From Cryobacterium sp. Y57 (GTDB taxonomy: Bacteria; Actinomycetota; Actinomycetes; Actinomycetales; Microbacteriaceae): a stretch of DNA of 60,755 bases. Shown piece by piece: positions 24,148 through 37,962 of this stretch; the stretch's first letter is position 1, and each line of letters begins with the position of its first letter. The notes below the pieces were generated by a model. It worked only from the letters and a program-made list of their open reading frames with translations, was not told where the DNA came from and did not search any database. The stretch covers positions 1-60,755 of the forward strand of contig NZ_PJJL01000055.1 in assembly GCF_002929505.1 (NCBI RefSeq), in the 5' to 3' direction. A program made the position numbers and the translations under genes.

Positions 24148-25098
24148 TTAGTCCAGCAGGTCTTCGTACAGCACGGTCGAGATGTACCGCTCGCCAAAGC
24201 CGGGAATGATGACGACGATGGTCTTGCCGGCATTCTCGGGCAGTTTGGCCTGCTCAAGCGCTGCCCAGACGGCAGCGCCACCAGAGATTCCGCCGAGGAT
24301 GCCCTCGTCTGTGCCGAGTATGCGGGCCGTGGAGAGCGAATCGGCGAGGGTCACATCGGCGATCGAATCATAGACGCCGCGGTCGAGGGTTTCCGGAACA
24401 AAGTTAGCGCCGAGGCCCTGAATCTTGTGCGGGCCAGGCTTACCGCCGGTGAGAATGGGGGAGTCGATCGGCTCGACACCGACGACCTTGAGACCCGGCT
24501 TCCGCTCCTTGAGGTAGCCGCCAGCGCCCGAGAGGGTGCCGCCGGTACCGATGCCAGCGACGAGGATGTCGACCGTGCCTTCGGTGTCCTCCCAGATCTC
24601 GACGCCGGTGGTCGCCCGGTGAACGGCCGGGTTGGCCGGGTTCGTGAACTGGCTGGCCAATACGGCGCCCGGCGTGTTCGCGACGATCTCAGCAGCCTTT
24701 TCGACTGCTCCGCGCATGCCATCGGCACCGGACGTCAGTACGATCTCGGCGCCGTACGCCCGCATCATGACACGGCGTTCCTTGCTCATCGTTTCGGGCA
24801 TGGCCAGAATGACGGTGTAACCGCGGGCCGCGCCGACCATGGCGAGAGCGATACCCGTGTTGCCACTGGTCGCTTCAACGATGGTCCCACCCGGCTTGAG
24901 CGAACCGTCCTTCTCCGCCGCGTTGATGATTGCAACGCCGATGCGGTCCTTCACGCTGCTGGACGGGTTGTAAAACTCGAGCTTCGCAAGCACGGTTGCA
25001 CCGAGGCCGGCGGTCAAACGGTTCAGCTTGACGAGGGGAGTCCGGCCAACGGCTTCGGTGATGTCGGAGTAGATCTTGGGCACGAGGGCAACTTTCAT
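24148..25098 (-). CDS. cysK: Cysteine synthase A (O-acetylserine sulfhydrylase)
   Basis: ATG 25098 gives 316 residues, standard for CysK; the frame is open further upstream but those codons run into the prmC promoter region. The PLP lysine is K50 in NPSSSVKDRIG; the substrate loop is EATSGNTGIALAM and the phosphate loop GIGTGGTLSGAG. It joins sulfide to O-acetylserine made by the neighbouring cysE. The Shine-Dalgarno sequence is weak. It is divergent from prmC. Confidence 0.96.
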   Translation of the reverse strand: MKVALVPKIYSDITEAVGRTPLVKLNRLTAGLGATVLAKLEFYNPSSSVKDRIGVAIINAAEKDGSLKPGGTIVEATSGNTGIALAMVGAARGYTVILAMPETMSKERRVMMRAYGAEIVLTSGADGMRGAVEKAAEIVANTPGAVLASQFTNPANPAVHRATTGVEIWEDTEGTVDILVAGIGTGGTLSGAGGYLKERKPGLKVVGVEPIDSPILTGGKPGPHKIQGLGANFVPETLDRGVYDSIADVTLADSLSTARILGTDEGILGGISGGAAVWAALEQAKLPENAGKTIVVIIPGFGERYISTVLYEDLLD

Positions 25099-25188
25099 TC
25101 GGTTTTCATTCGGTGAAATTTGGTGTGAGGGCCAACTCCAGCCTAGGTCTCTCGGCCGAAAACCTCTTGGTGCGTTACATTTCACTAC

Positions 25189-26073
25189 GTGCCTTCTTCA
25201 GATTCTGCCCTGCCAGCCACCGTGACTTCCCTGCGAAACCGAGCGATCAGCCTGCTTGCCGCGGCCGGAGTCACCGACGCCGAGGTTGACGCCGATCTAC
25301 TGATCGGTCACGTGCTCGGCCAGAGCCGCGGCGAAGTTCAGGCTGGCAGCATCCTGAATCGACCGATCAGCCCAGTGGATGCCGCCACCATTGAGACCCT
25401 GCTGGCCCGTCGCAGCACGCGCGAACCACTGCAGCACATCACGGGGCGGGCCCCGTTCCGGTCGCTGTCGTTGAACGTGGGACCCGGCGTCTTCGTGCCA
25501 CGGCCCGAAACCGAACAGGTCGCTCAGTTCGCCATCGATGCTCTTCGATCCATGCCCGATCCGCAGCCGATCGGCATCGACCTCGGCACCGGGAGCGGCG
25601 CGATCGCGTTGGCCCTGGCCACCGAGGTGCCCCACGCACGCATTTTCGCGATTGAGAACTCGCCGGAGGCCTTTCCCTGGACCACTCGAAATTTCGAAGA
25701 GGTGGCCGCCGACAACGCCATCCTCACCTTCGGTGACCTTGCGGACGCGTTCGCGGAACTCGACGGTACGGTTGCCGTCGTCATCTCCAATCCGCCCTAC
25801 ATTCCAGCCGACGCGATTCCCCGCGACCCCGAGGTGCGCCTGTTCGACCCCGCCCACGCCCTGTTCGGCGGCCCAGACGGCCTCGACGTGGTCCGCAGCG
25901 TGTCGGCAACAGGTCTTCGGCTGCTGCGCCCCGGTGGGGTGCTCGTGATCGAGCACGGCGAGCTGCAGGGCGCAGCGATTAGGGAGTTGCTGGCGATCGA
26001 TGGTTGGCGCGCCGCGGCCACCCACCGCGACTACACCAGCCGAGACCGGGCCACGACAGCACTTCGACCCTAA
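25189..26073 (+). CDS. prmC: Release factor glutamine methyltransferase
   Basis: The 294-residue SAM-dependent methyltransferase modifies the GGQ glutamine of RF1/RF2. An N-terminal helical domain is followed by VPRPETEQV, SAM motif I IDLGTGSGAIALAL and the NPPY motif (VVISNPPYIPADAI) that binds the target glutamine side chain. Start is GTG 25189. It is cut off from prfA by cysK-cysE but keeps its usual downstream neighbour, the Sua5/YrdC gene. Confidence 0.95.
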   Translation: MPSSDSALPATVTSLRNRAISLLAAAGVTDAEVDADLLIGHVLGQSRGEVQAGSILNRPISPVDAATIETLLARRSTREPLQHITGRAPFRSLSLNVGPGVFVPRPETEQVAQFAIDALRSMPDPQPIGIDLGTGSGAIALALATEVPHARIFAIENSPEAFPWTTRNFEEVAADNAILTFGDLADAFAELDGTVAVVISNPPYIPADAIPRDPEVRLFDPAHALFGGPDGLDVVRSVSATGLRLLRPGGVLVIEHGELQGAAIRELLAIDGWRAAATHRDYTSRDRATTALRP

Positions 26074-26153
26074 GCAATACGCGCCATGCGCCGTTGAGAT
26101 GTATGGCCTGCGCACCCGTTCTTCACAACCACACTGGGTTAGGATTGCCGGAA

Positions 26154-26990
26154 ATGACACGCATATACGATTGCACGAGTGACTCGCTCGCGAGCGACAC
26201 GAACACGAGCGAAAACTACCAGGCGCACATCGCGCTGGCTCGCACGGCTATCGGACGCGGGGCGCTCGTCGTCATCCCTACCGACACGGTCTACGGCGTT
26301 GCTGCTGACGCATTCAACCCCGAAGCTGTTCAGCTGCTCCTCGACGCGAAGGGCCGAAGCCGGCAGTCGCCGCCGCCGGTGCTGATTCCCGGCCTCGCCG
26401 CCCTCGACGCCCTGGCCGTGGACGTGCCGCAGCCGGTACGCGACCTGGTCGCGGCGTTCTGGCCCGGCGGGCTCACGGTCATCGTTAATGCCCAGCCCTC
26501 GCTGGTTTGGGATCTCGGCGAAACCCGCGGCACCGTGGCGCTTCGCATGCCAAGCAACCAGGTCGCGCTCGACCTGCTCGCGCAGACCGGCCCGCTCGCC
26601 GTATCCAGCGCAAACCTCAGCGGCATGGCTGCCGCCATCGACGTCCAAGCCGCCGCAGCCGCGCTCGGCGAGAGCGTTGACGTGTACCTCGACGGTGGAA
26701 CCGCCGGCAGCACCTATGAAAGTGTGTTCATTCAGACCAGTGACGGGGCGTCGACGATAGTGGATGCCGCCGGTTTCGAGGTCAACGGTGGTTTTCTGCA
26801 CATCGTGCGTAGCGGCGTCATTTCCCGCGAGGCGATCGCGGCCGTCCTAGGAGACGTGCTCGCGGCCGTTCCGTCTATTCCCGGTACACCGGCGGAAGTG
26901 ACTGAAACGGATGCTGCGCCATCCGTCGTTGCCCCGTCCCAGAATGACAGCACGGAAGACGCGCACGACGGAACGGAGGCCAGCCGGTAG
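26154..26990 (+). CDS. Threonylcarbamoyl-AMP synthase (Sua5/YrdC family)
   Basis: ATG 26154 gives 278 residues; the first 210 are the YrdC domain with VVIPTDTVYGVAADA, the KGRSRQSPPPVLI segment and AVSSANLSG, which bind threonine, bicarbonate and ATP for the first step of t6A tRNA modification. The C-terminal 50 residues are low-complexity and acidic. It follows prmC by 80 bases, and the WecA-like gene follows after 3 bases. Confidence 0.93.
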   Translation: MTRIYDCTSDSLASDTNTSENYQAHIALARTAIGRGALVVIPTDTVYGVAADAFNPEAVQLLLDAKGRSRQSPPPVLIPGLAALDALAVDVPQPVRDLVAAFWPGGLTVIVNAQPSLVWDLGETRGTVALRMPSNQVALDLLAQTGPLAVSSANLSGMAAAIDVQAAAAALGESVDVYLDGGTAGSTYESVFIQTSDGASTIVDAAGFEVNGGFLHIVRSGVISREAIAAVLGDVLAAVPSIPGTPAEVTETDAAPSVVAPSQNDSTEDAHDGTEASR

Positions 26991-26993
26991 CCC

Positions 26994-28268
26994 ATGACCC
27001 TTTTTCTTCTCCTCGCGCTCGTTTCAGCGATCGTGACTTTTGTGCTGTCGATCGTGGTTTACAAGCTCAGTCACAAGTACCACCTATACCCGAAAATTCG
27101 CGAACGCGACGTACACACCCGTCCCACTCCGCGCCTTGGCGGCATCGCCATGTTCCTCGGAATTCTCGTGGCTTTCGGTGTCGCTTATCTCATCTCGGCT
27201 CACTTTGCCCCGCTGCGCATGCTTTTTGCCGATCCGCAGCAAATCCTGGCCATCCTCGGCGCCGCCCTTCTGATCGTTCTTGTCGGCGTTGCCGACGACA
27301 TCTGGGATCTCGACTGGATGACGAAGCTCGCTGGGCAATTCATTGCCGCCGGTCTCGTCGCCTGGCAAGGCGTACAGATCTACTCCCTGCCGATCGGTGG
27401 ACTGACGGTCTGGAGCGGCTGGATATCGATTGTCGTCACGATCGTCGCCATCGTCGTCGTCATGAACATGATCAACTTCATCGACGGCCTCGACGGTCTC
27501 GTCACCGGCGTGGCCCTGATCGCCAACGGTGTTTTCTTTCTCTACAGCTACCTTCTTGTGCGGGATACGTCACCGACCAACTACTTCAACCTTGCCTCCC
27601 TCATCGCCGCCATCCTGGTGGGTGCCTGTGTGGGGTTCCTGCCATTGAACTGGCATCCGGCCAAAATGTTCATGGGCGATGCCGGCGCACTCCTGGTCGG
27701 GTTGCTCATGGCCACGAGTGCGATCGCCATCACCGGTCAGATCGACCCCACCGCCATCAACCGCTCAGAACTCTTCCCGGCGTTCATCCCCCTTCTATTG
27801 CCGGTGGCGATCATGATCATTCCGCTGCTCGACTTCGCACTCGCCGTGTTCCGGCGGGTGCGGGCCGGCAAATCGCCCTTCAGCGCCGACCGAAAACACC
27901 TGCACCACCGCCTGCTCGATATGGGACACTCCCACCTGCACGCCGTATTGATCTTCTATGGGTGGACAGCAGCAGCATCTATCGGGTGCCTGCTTTATTA
28001 CATTCTTCCCGTGTATTTTGGTCTACCGACCTGGTACGCGACCATCTTCCTGATTACGTCGCTGCTGATCTGCACCATCGTCACGCTCGCCCCGCTCGGC
28101 CGCCGCAAGACCGGTGAATGGGTCAGTCAGTCAGCACCGGCGCAGATAGCAGTACTGCACCAATTCGACCCGCTTGACGAGGCGGCTGCGCCCGCGACAG
28201 CACTATTAGTCCCAACAACGACACGAGCGACCGCCTCCGCGGCGGCGCCTGCCGAGGAGAATGTATGA
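26994..28268 (+). CDS. WecA/TagO-like undecaprenyl-phosphate sugar-1-phosphate transferase
   Basis: The 424-residue protein has about 11 membrane segments and MraY/WecA-family motifs: RPTPRLGGIAMF (start of the first cytoplasmic loop), ADDIWDLDWMTK, NMINFIDGLDGL with catalytic aspartates, FMGDAGALL and the C-terminal HHRLLDMGHSH histidine motif of the GlcNAc-type subfamily. It starts wall-polymer synthesis by loading a sugar phosphate on undecaprenyl phosphate. Many actinobacteria carry it just before the atp operon, as here. The tail after residue 375 is Ala/Thr-rich. Confidence 0.93.
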   Translation: MTLFLLLALVSAIVTFVLSIVVYKLSHKYHLYPKIRERDVHTRPTPRLGGIAMFLGILVAFGVAYLISAHFAPLRMLFADPQQILAILGAALLIVLVGVADDIWDLDWMTKLAGQFIAAGLVAWQGVQIYSLPIGGLTVWSGWISIVVTIVAIVVVMNMINFIDGLDGLVTGVALIANGVFFLYSYLLVRDTSPTNYFNLASLIAAILVGACVGFLPLNWHPAKMFMGDAGALLVGLLMATSAIAITGQIDPTAINRSELFPAFIPLLLPVAIMIIPLLDFALAVFRRVRAGKSPFSADRKHLHHRLLDMGHSHLHAVLIFYGWTAAASIGCLLYYILPVYFGLPTWYATIFLITSLLICTIVTLAPLGRRKTGEWVSQSAPAQIAVLHQFDPLDEAAAPATALLVPTTTRATASAAAPAEENV

Positions 28269-28741
28269 CCAGCGCCACCCCACCCGTTGCTACCCAACCC
28301 ACCTCGATCCCCGTGCTGCGCCGAATCCTGATCTACGGGGGATACGTCGCCCTCGCCATCGCCGTGGTGGGTTCGATCGTCGGCTATGTCATCGATGGCG
28401 GCACCGGTGTGATCAGCGCCCTGATCGGAACGCTCATGTCAGTTGCCTTCATGGGCATCACGGCCGGCAGCATACTGCTGGCCAATCGCGTCGCTGGAAA
28501 CGAATCAGCCATTGGTGCCTTTTTCGGCATCATCATGGGGGGCTGGTTGCTCAAGTTTGTGGTGTTCCTGGTGTTGCTCGTGGTATTGCAGGATCGCGAG
28601 TGGATTCAACCCATGGTGCTGTTCTTCTGCATTATCGCGGGTGTCGTAGCTTCCCTCGTCGTCGACGCTGTCGTGGTGTTAAAGAGCCGGATGTCCTACG
28701 TCAGCGACGTCGCCCTGCCCCCCGCCCCGGTCGACGACTAG
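28265..28741 (+). CDS. AtpI-like small membrane protein
   Basis: The 158-residue protein has four membrane helices (about 20-42, 44-68, 84-104, 110-130) and starts in an ATGA overlap with the WecA-like gene. Its position directly before atpB and its size match the actinobacterial counterpart of AtpI, thought to help assemble the c-ring or supply magnesium. Sequence motifs are few, so the call rests mainly on topology and context. Confidence 0.75.
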   Translation: MTSATPPVATQPTSIPVLRRILIYGGYVALAIAVVGSIVGYVIDGGTGVISALIGTLMSVAFMGITAGSILLANRVAGNESAIGAFFGIIMGGWLLKFVVFLVLLVVLQDREWIQPMVLFFCIIAGVVASLVVDAVVVLKSRMSYVSDVALPPAPVDD

Positions 28742-28798
28742 CCCTTCAACCCATTCACCCACGGATCCTGCTCTCGATTCGGCACCGCGCCTGATCTT

Positions 28799-28807
28799 TG
28801 CTAGAAT
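28799..28807 (+). promoter_or_regulatory. Extended -10 promoter element of the atp operon
   Basis: TG-C-TAGAAT lies 27-35 bases upstream of the atpB ATG, a good extended -10. The -35 region (about 28,779) is poor, as is common with extended -10 promoters. It sits in the only sizeable gap (92 bases) before atpB. Confidence 0.5.
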
Positions 28808-28833
28808 AATGTCAATCCCACCCCGGTTTACGC

Positions 28834-30014
<1,181 letters not shown>

Positions 30015-30043
30015 TCCCCTTCACTGCTGAGTAAGGAGGCATA

Positions 30044-30622
30044 ATGCTTCACGCAGTAATTGCAGCCGCGACGGAAGAAGTGGCTAAAAACCCGCTCATC
30101 CCAGAGTGGTACGACATTATTTGGTCGGCGGTTTGCTTTGTCGTGATTTTCTTTTTCTTCTGGAAGCTTGTGTTGCCCAAAATGCAAAAGCTTCTTGATG
30201 ATCGTGCTGAAGCCATCGAGGGCAACATCGCCAAGGCCGACGACGCCCAGCGCAAGGCCGAAGCTGCACTCGTGCAGTACACGGCCCAGCTTGCTGACGC
30301 TCGCGCCGAAGCCGGTGCCATTCGTGACCAGGCCCGTACCGACGGCCAGCGCATTGTCGCTGAGCACAAGGATCAGGCAGCTGCCGAAGCCGGTCGCATC
30401 GCGGCGAGTGCCAAGACGCAGATCGAAGCCGAACGTCAGGCCGCCGTCGTGTCCCTTCGCAGCGAGGTCGGTACCCTTGCCATTGACCTTGCCTCGGGTG
30501 TCATCGGCGAAAGCCTGTCCGACGACGCGAAGGCCAGTGCCATCGTCGATCGTTTCCTGGCCGAACTCGAAGCCAGCGATGTACCGTCTCCGGCAACAGC
30601 TCCTACAGTCGGAAAGATCTAG
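30044..30622 (+). CDS. atpF: ATP synthase subunit b
   Basis: The 192-residue protein has one N-terminal helix (about 22-44, IIWSAVCFVVIFFFFWKLV) and a long charged coiled coil (residues 50-170) rich in Ala, Glu, Arg and Gln, ending in a delta-contacting segment. It is the peripheral stalk joining F0 to F1. AAGGAGG precedes the ATG. Confidence 0.95.
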   Translation: MLHAVIAAATEEVAKNPLIPEWYDIIWSAVCFVVIFFFFWKLVLPKMQKLLDDRAEAIEGNIAKADDAQRKAEAALVQYTAQLADARAEAGAIRDQARTDGQRIVAEHKDQAAAEAGRIAASAKTQIEAERQAAVVSLRSEVGTLAIDLASGVIGESLSDDAKASAIVDRFLAELEASDVPSPATAPTVGKI

Positions 30623-30625
30623 CAC

Positions 30626-31441
30626 ATGGGAAGCGCCACCAGAGAAGCACTCGCAACGTCGAGGGCGGCACTGTCCGTTCCCGGCGGCACGACTGATCTG
30701 GCGACGGGCGAAAGCCTGTTCGGTGCCGGTCGCGTAATCGGTTCGTCGTCCCAGCTATTGTCAGCGCTCGGTGATGCGTCAGCGGATGCTGCGGCCAAGG
30801 TCACCCTCGTGCGCGCCGTTTTCGGTGCAAGCGTGACACCTCGGGCGCTGGATTTGCTCGCCGCCGCTGTGTCCGAACGATGGTCCAACCACGACGACTT
30901 GCTTGCAGGGATCGAGGAACTGGGCCTGCGGGCACTCGCGCTGTCTGTTTCGGCCGGTGGAGCGTCACCCGCCGAAACGTCGATCGAAGGGGAACTATTC
31001 GCCTTCGGTAAAACGGTGTCTTCCGACGCTGAGCTCGAGCTGGCCCTGGCCAGCAAGCTCGGCAAGGTCGGCGCCAAAGCGGCCCTGGTTGAAAAACTTC
31101 TGGCCGGCAAAGTCTCCGGTCAGACGCTCGCCATTGTTCGCCACCTGGTGCAGCAGCCTCGCGGCCGCCGTATCGGTGAACTGCTGCGACATGCAGCAGC
31201 CGTCGTCGCGGACGAGTCTGGCACGTCGATCGCCACGATCACGTCGGCCAGTGTTCTCACAGCCGACCAGCTCGCCCGCTTGCGGAAGAACCTGCAGTTG
31301 CGTCACGGACGGGGACTCACCACCAACCAGGTCGTCGACCCGGAACTGGTCGGGGGAGTGCGCGTACAAATCGGTGATTTGGTCATCGACGGCAGCATTG
31401 CAACCCGCTTGGCGGATTTGAGACTCCAGCTCGCTCGCTGA
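30626..31441 (+). CDS. atpH: ATP synthase subunit delta
   Basis: The 271-residue protein is longer than the 180-residue E. coli subunit, as usual in actinobacteria, where the N-terminal part is extended. The C-terminal OSCP signature is seen in GVRVQIGDLVIDGSIATRLADL. It links subunit b to the F1 head. It begins 3 bases after atpF. Confidence 0.94.
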   Translation: MGSATREALATSRAALSVPGGTTDLATGESLFGAGRVIGSSSQLLSALGDASADAAAKVTLVRAVFGASVTPRALDLLAAAVSERWSNHDDLLAGIEELGLRALALSVSAGGASPAETSIEGELFAFGKTVSSDAELELALASKLGKVGAKAALVEKLLAGKVSGQTLAIVRHLVQQPRGRRIGELLRHAAAVVADESGTSIATITSASVLTADQLARLRKNLQLRHGRGLTTNQVVDPELVGGVRVQIGDLVIDGSIATRLADLRLQLAR

Positions 31442-31543
31442 GTCACTTCCGTGACACCATAAACCCAGCAGTACCAGATGACTCAGGGCGGCAGCGTCCT
31501 CGAACAGACAGAACCTGTACAGCCGTACAGAAAAGGGAAGATG

Positions 31544-33181
<1,638 letters not shown>

Positions 33182-33182
33182 T

Positions 33183-33200
33183 CTCGTCGATTTCGACGAG
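33183..33200 (+). other. Perfect intercistronic hairpin between atpA and atpG
   Basis: CTCGTCGA (33183-33190) and TCGACGAG (33193-33200) form a perfect 8-bp stem with a 2-base centre right after the atpA stop. It is followed by two near-identical TAACACTGACGA copies. It may tune the alpha:gamma ratio or protect the atpA end. Confidence 0.45.
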
Positions 33201-33263
33201 TTAGTAACACTGACGATGCTGTAACACTGACGACGACAAACTGAAAGACAAGGAAGCAGACAC

Positions 33264-34166
33264 ATGGGAGCGCAACTTCGGGTCTACCGGCAGAAGATCA
33301 AGTCTGCCCAGACGACCAAGAAGATCACTCGGGCCATGGAGCTGATCTCCGCCTCGCGCATCCAGAAAGCGCAGGCGCGAGTAGCTGCGTCAACCCCGTA
33401 CTCGCGCGCGGTAACGCGTGCCGTTTCGGCGGTGGCCACGTACTCGAACGTCGAGCACGTACTTACAACGGAGCCCGAAAAGATCCAGCGCGCAGCGGTC
33501 GTCATCTTCGCGTCCGACCGCGGTTTGGCCGGTGCCTTCAGCTCGCAGGTACTGCGGGAAGCCGAGTCGTTGAGTGAACTGCTCCGCGGCCAGGGTAAGG
33601 ACATCGTCTACTTCCTGGTCGGCCGAAAGGCCATCGCGTATTTCAACTTTCGAAACCGCGCCTCGGAGCGTATCTGGACGGGCGGAACCGACCAGCCGCA
33701 GTTCGAAACGGCCAAGGAAATCGGTGAGGCCCTTCTGGAAACGTTCCTTACGGACTATTCCGATGGTGGCGTCGATGAGATCCACATCGTGTACAACCGT
33801 TTCGTCAGCATGGTCACCCAGGTGCCCGAAGTCATTCGGCTGCTACCCCTGGAGGTCGTTGAAGGCGTGGAAGAGCCCGGCGACAACAAGGTCCTTCCGC
33901 TTTACGAGTTCGAACCCGACGTGGAAACCGTTCTAGACAGCCTCCTCCCGGTATACATCGAGAGCCGTCTGTTCAACGCCATGTTGCAGTCGGCGGCGTC
34001 GGAGCACGCGAGTCGCCAGAAGGCGATGAAGTCGGCCAGCGACAATGCCGACAAGCTGATTACGGACTACACACGCCTGTCGAACAACGCGCGCCAGTCC
34101 GAGATTACCCAGCAGATTTCCGAGATCGTGGGTGGAGCCGACGCGCTCTCATCCGCTAAGAAGTAG
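33264..34166 (+). CDS. atpG: ATP synthase subunit gamma
   Basis: The 300-residue central stalk subunit has the two terminal helices of the coiled coil: [20 protein letters not shown] at the start and [20 protein letters not shown] at the end, the latter being the family signature. A region near residue 205 ([15 protein letters not shown]) is an insertion typical of actinobacteria. AAGGAAG precedes ATG 33264. Confidence 0.96.
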   Translation: MGAQLRVYRQKIKSAQTTKKITRAMELISASRIQKAQARVAASTPYSRAVTRAVSAVATYSNVEHVLTTEPEKIQRAAVVIFASDRGLAGAFSSQVLREAESLSELLRGQGKDIVYFLVGRKAIAYFNFRNRASERIWTGGTDQPQFETAKEIGEALLETFLTDYSDGGVDEIHIVYNRFVSMVTQVPEVIRLLPLEVVEGVEEPGDNKVLPLYEFEPDVETVLDSLLPVYIESRLFNAMLQSAASEHASRQKAMKSASDNADKLITDYTRLSNNARQSEITQQISEIVGGADALSSAKK

Positions 34167-35663
<1,497 letters not shown>

Positions 35664-35665
35664 GC

Positions 35666-35938
35666 ATGGCGAAATCGTTGTCCGTCAGCGTCGTTTCGGC
35701 CGACCAGCAGGTGTGGGCCGGCGAGGTGACCATGGTTGTAGCCAAAACCGTTGAGGGCGAAATCGGCATCCTGGCCGGTCACGAGCCGATGCTGGCGATC
35801 TTGGCCGCGGGTGATGTGCGTCTCACCCTGCCAGACGGCTCCAAGGTTTTGGCCCAGGCTGAGGATGGATTCTTGTCTGTCGACAACGACACGATCACCA
35901 TCGTGGCCCGCAAGGCTGAACTCGTGGGTTCCAAATAG
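35666..35938 (+). CDS. atpC: ATP synthase subunit epsilon, short form
   Basis: The 90-residue protein has only the N-terminal beta-sandwich domain (VWAGEVTMVVAKTVEGEIGI, LAGHEPMLAIL, then the QAEDGFLSVDNDTITIVA strand). The C-terminal helical hairpin that inhibits ATP hydrolysis in other bacteria (usual length about 135) is absent. Short epsilon is common in Microbacteriaceae. It starts 2 bases after atpD. Confidence 0.94.
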   Translation: MAKSLSVSVVSADQQVWAGEVTMVVAKTVEGEIGILAGHEPMLAILAAGDVRLTLPDGSKVLAQAEDGFLSVDNDTITIVARKAELVGSK

Positions 35939-35954
35939 CGCGTCTGACACACCA

Positions 35955-36782
35955 GTGCTGATACTGCTTCCGCCGTCGGAGACGAAACGCTCCGGCGGCG
36001 AAGCTGTACCCCTGGACTGGGAAAAGCTGGCCTACCCGAGCCTGAATGTAAAACGTCGTGCACTGGCGCAGGCGGTTGTGGAGCTGACGCGGTATCCCGA
36101 AGCTGCCCGGACCGCCCTCAAACTGGGCCGCACACAGCTCTTCGAGATTGACCGCAACCGGGAGTTGCTTGCGTCTTCGACGCTGGCGGCAATAGATCGC
36201 TATACCGGGGTGCTCTTTGACGGACTGGATGCTGTCACCCTCTCAGGCTCACAGCGCGACTTCGCGCACGCGCACCTGGTCGTACATTCCGCGCTGCTCG
36301 GGCCGATCGCTGCACTTGATCCAATACCGGCCTACCGGTTGTCCCACAATTCGCGCGTGCCGGGCGTCACGCTGGCCAACCACACTCTTAAACAGCACTG
36401 GAGCAGCGATATTCAGCGGCTCCTTGGCCGGACCGAAGGACTGCTGCTCGACCTGAGATCCGAGGCTTATGTTGGCCTAGGTGCCCGTCCCGTGCGGGCG
36501 GACTCACTCTACCTGCGGGTGGTCGCCGCCGGTGCCGACGGTCAGAAGCGTGCCCTGAACCACTTCAATAAGAAGTCGAAGGGTGAGTTCGCCCGGGCTC
36601 TGCTCGAACACGAATGCAATTTCACGAGCGTGCATGAACTTATCCGCTGGGCGCAGTCTGTCGGAATCCGACTCGGCCATGGAGCACCCGGCGAACTCGA
36701 GCTCGTCGTTGAGCAGCACCTCGCCGCCGCGGGACGCGCAGCCTCATCGACGATCTTTACCGGGGCTAGGCTGGGCGTGTGA
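35955..36782 (+). CDS. yaaA: YaaA family peroxide-stress protein
   Basis: GTG 35955 gives 275 residues beginning [15 protein letters not shown], the family's hallmark start. The UPF0246/DUF328 family in E. coli lowers intracellular iron during peroxide stress and has a DNA-binding fold. Conserved C-terminal text is seen in [13 protein letters not shown]. It follows atpC by 16 bases and overlaps mdh in a GTGA junction. Confidence 0.9.
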   Translation: MLILLPPSETKRSGGEAVPLDWEKLAYPSLNVKRRALAQAVVELTRYPEAARTALKLGRTQLFEIDRNRELLASSTLAAIDRYTGVLFDGLDAVTLSGSQRDFAHAHLVVHSALLGPIAALDPIPAYRLSHNSRVPGVTLANHTLKQHWSSDIQRLLGRTEGLLLDLRSEAYVGLGARPVRADSLYLRVVAAGADGQKRALNHFNKKSKGEFARALLEHECNFTSVHELIRWAQSVGIRLGHGAPGELELVVEQHLAAAGRAASSTIFTGARLGV

Positions 36783-37822
36783 GTACAGACACCAGCAGTT
36801 TCCCCGCAGCGGTCAATGTTCCCATCCTTCGGCAACCGGTCAATGTGACCGTCACCGGGGCAGGCGGTCAGATCGGTTATGCGTTGCTTTTTCGCATTGC
36901 CGCCGGCGCGCTGCTGGGGCCGATGACGCCGATCCGTCTCACCCTGCTGGAGATACCCCAGGGGTTGAAAGCGGCTGAAGGCACGGCGCTCGAGCTCGAG
37001 GACTGTGCCTTCGGGCTGCTGCGCGGTGTGACGGTCACCGATGACCCTACAGTCGCATTCGACGGGGTGAATATCGCACTGCTCGTTGGATCTCGCCCGC
37101 GTGGGCCAGGGATGGAACGTGCCGATCTTCTGGGGGCCAACGGCCGTATTTTCGCGCCGCAGGGGGCAGCCATCAATGCCGGCGCAGCCGATGACGTGCG
37201 CGTGCTGGTGGTGGGCAATCCCGCCAATACAAATGCCCTCATCGCCGCCGCTCACGCGCCGGATGTGCCGAGTGATCGCTTTACGGCCATGACCCGGCTT
37301 GATCACAACCGGGCCGTCGGGCAATTGGCCAGCCATCTCGACGTCTCAGTCGGGGTGATTCATGGGCTGACTGTGTGGGGAAACCACTCGGCCAGTCAAT
37401 ACCCGGATATCTTCCACGCCACCGCAGAGGGCCGAGCGGTTCGCGATCTCGTCGACGAGCAGTGGCTTGCGCAGACCTTTATCCCGCGAGTCGCCCAGCG
37501 TGGGTCGGAGATTATTGCCGTGCGGGGAGGCTCCTCGGTCGCTTCCGCCGCCAACGCAGCCATCGATCATGTGGGCGACTGGGTCACCGGCCGCGGCGTC
37601 GACTGGACCAGCGCCGGCGTCGTTTCCGATGGCTCCTACGATGTTCCACCTGGCTTGGTGTGCTCGTTCCCGGTGCGCTCGGTTGACGGGAATTGGCGCA
37701 TCGTGAACGGGTTGCAGCAGAACGAATTCTCGCGCAGTCGCATCATGGCATCCGTTGCAGAACTCGCGGAGGAACGAGACGCAGTGCGGGCGCTCGGCCT
37801 GCTGCCATTGGGCCGTCGCTGA
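36779..37822 (+). CDS. mdh: Malate dehydrogenase
   Basis: The 347-residue NAD-dependent enzyme oxidises malate to oxaloacetate in the TCA cycle. The Rossmann loop is [17 protein letters not shown] (about 25-41), followed by NPANTNALI, the substrate arginine in [10 protein letters not shown] and the catalytic histidine in [28 protein letters not shown] is the conserved C-terminal helix. GTG 36779 overlaps the yaaA stop. Confidence 0.95.
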   Translation: MSTDTSSFPAAVNVPILRQPVNVTVTGAGGQIGYALLFRIAAGALLGPMTPIRLTLLEIPQGLKAAEGTALELEDCAFGLLRGVTVTDDPTVAFDGVNIALLVGSRPRGPGMERADLLGANGRIFAPQGAAINAGAADDVRVLVVGNPANTNALIAAAHAPDVPSDRFTAMTRLDHNRAVGQLASHLDVSVGVIHGLTVWGNHSASQYPDIFHATAEGRAVRDLVDEQWLAQTFIPRVAQRGSEIIAVRGGSSVASAANAAIDHVGDWVTGRGVDWTSAGVVSDGSYDVPPGLVCSFPVRSVDGNWRIVNGLQQNEFSRSRIMASVAELAEERDAVRALGLLPLGRR

Positions 37823-37835
37823 GTTTCACGGTCGT

Positions 37836-37962
37836 GCTGCCAAGCTATTGGTGCGCGATGCTCGCGTGGTTGAGCTGCCAAGCTATCGGTGCGCGATGCT
37901 CGCGTGGTTGAGCTGCCAAGCTATCGGTGCGCGATGCCCTCGTGGTTGAGCAGCCAAGCTTT
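37836..37962. repeat. 38-bp tandem repeat derived from the ogt 3' end
   Basis: Three 38-base units at 37836-37873, 37874-37911 and 37912-37949 begin GCTGCCAAGCTAT and end GTGGTTGA; a partial fourth follows to about 37962. The third unit overlaps the last codons of ogt (stop at 37921). Each of the first two units carries the small palindrome CGCGA-TGC-TCGCG (the third has a changed centre), so the array may also form hairpins between the convergent mdh and ogt genes. Confidence 0.85.

Noticed and set aside
37836..37962. Possible CRISPR array
   Set aside because: The 38-bp units are directly adjacent with no spacers, and they derive from the ogt 3' end.
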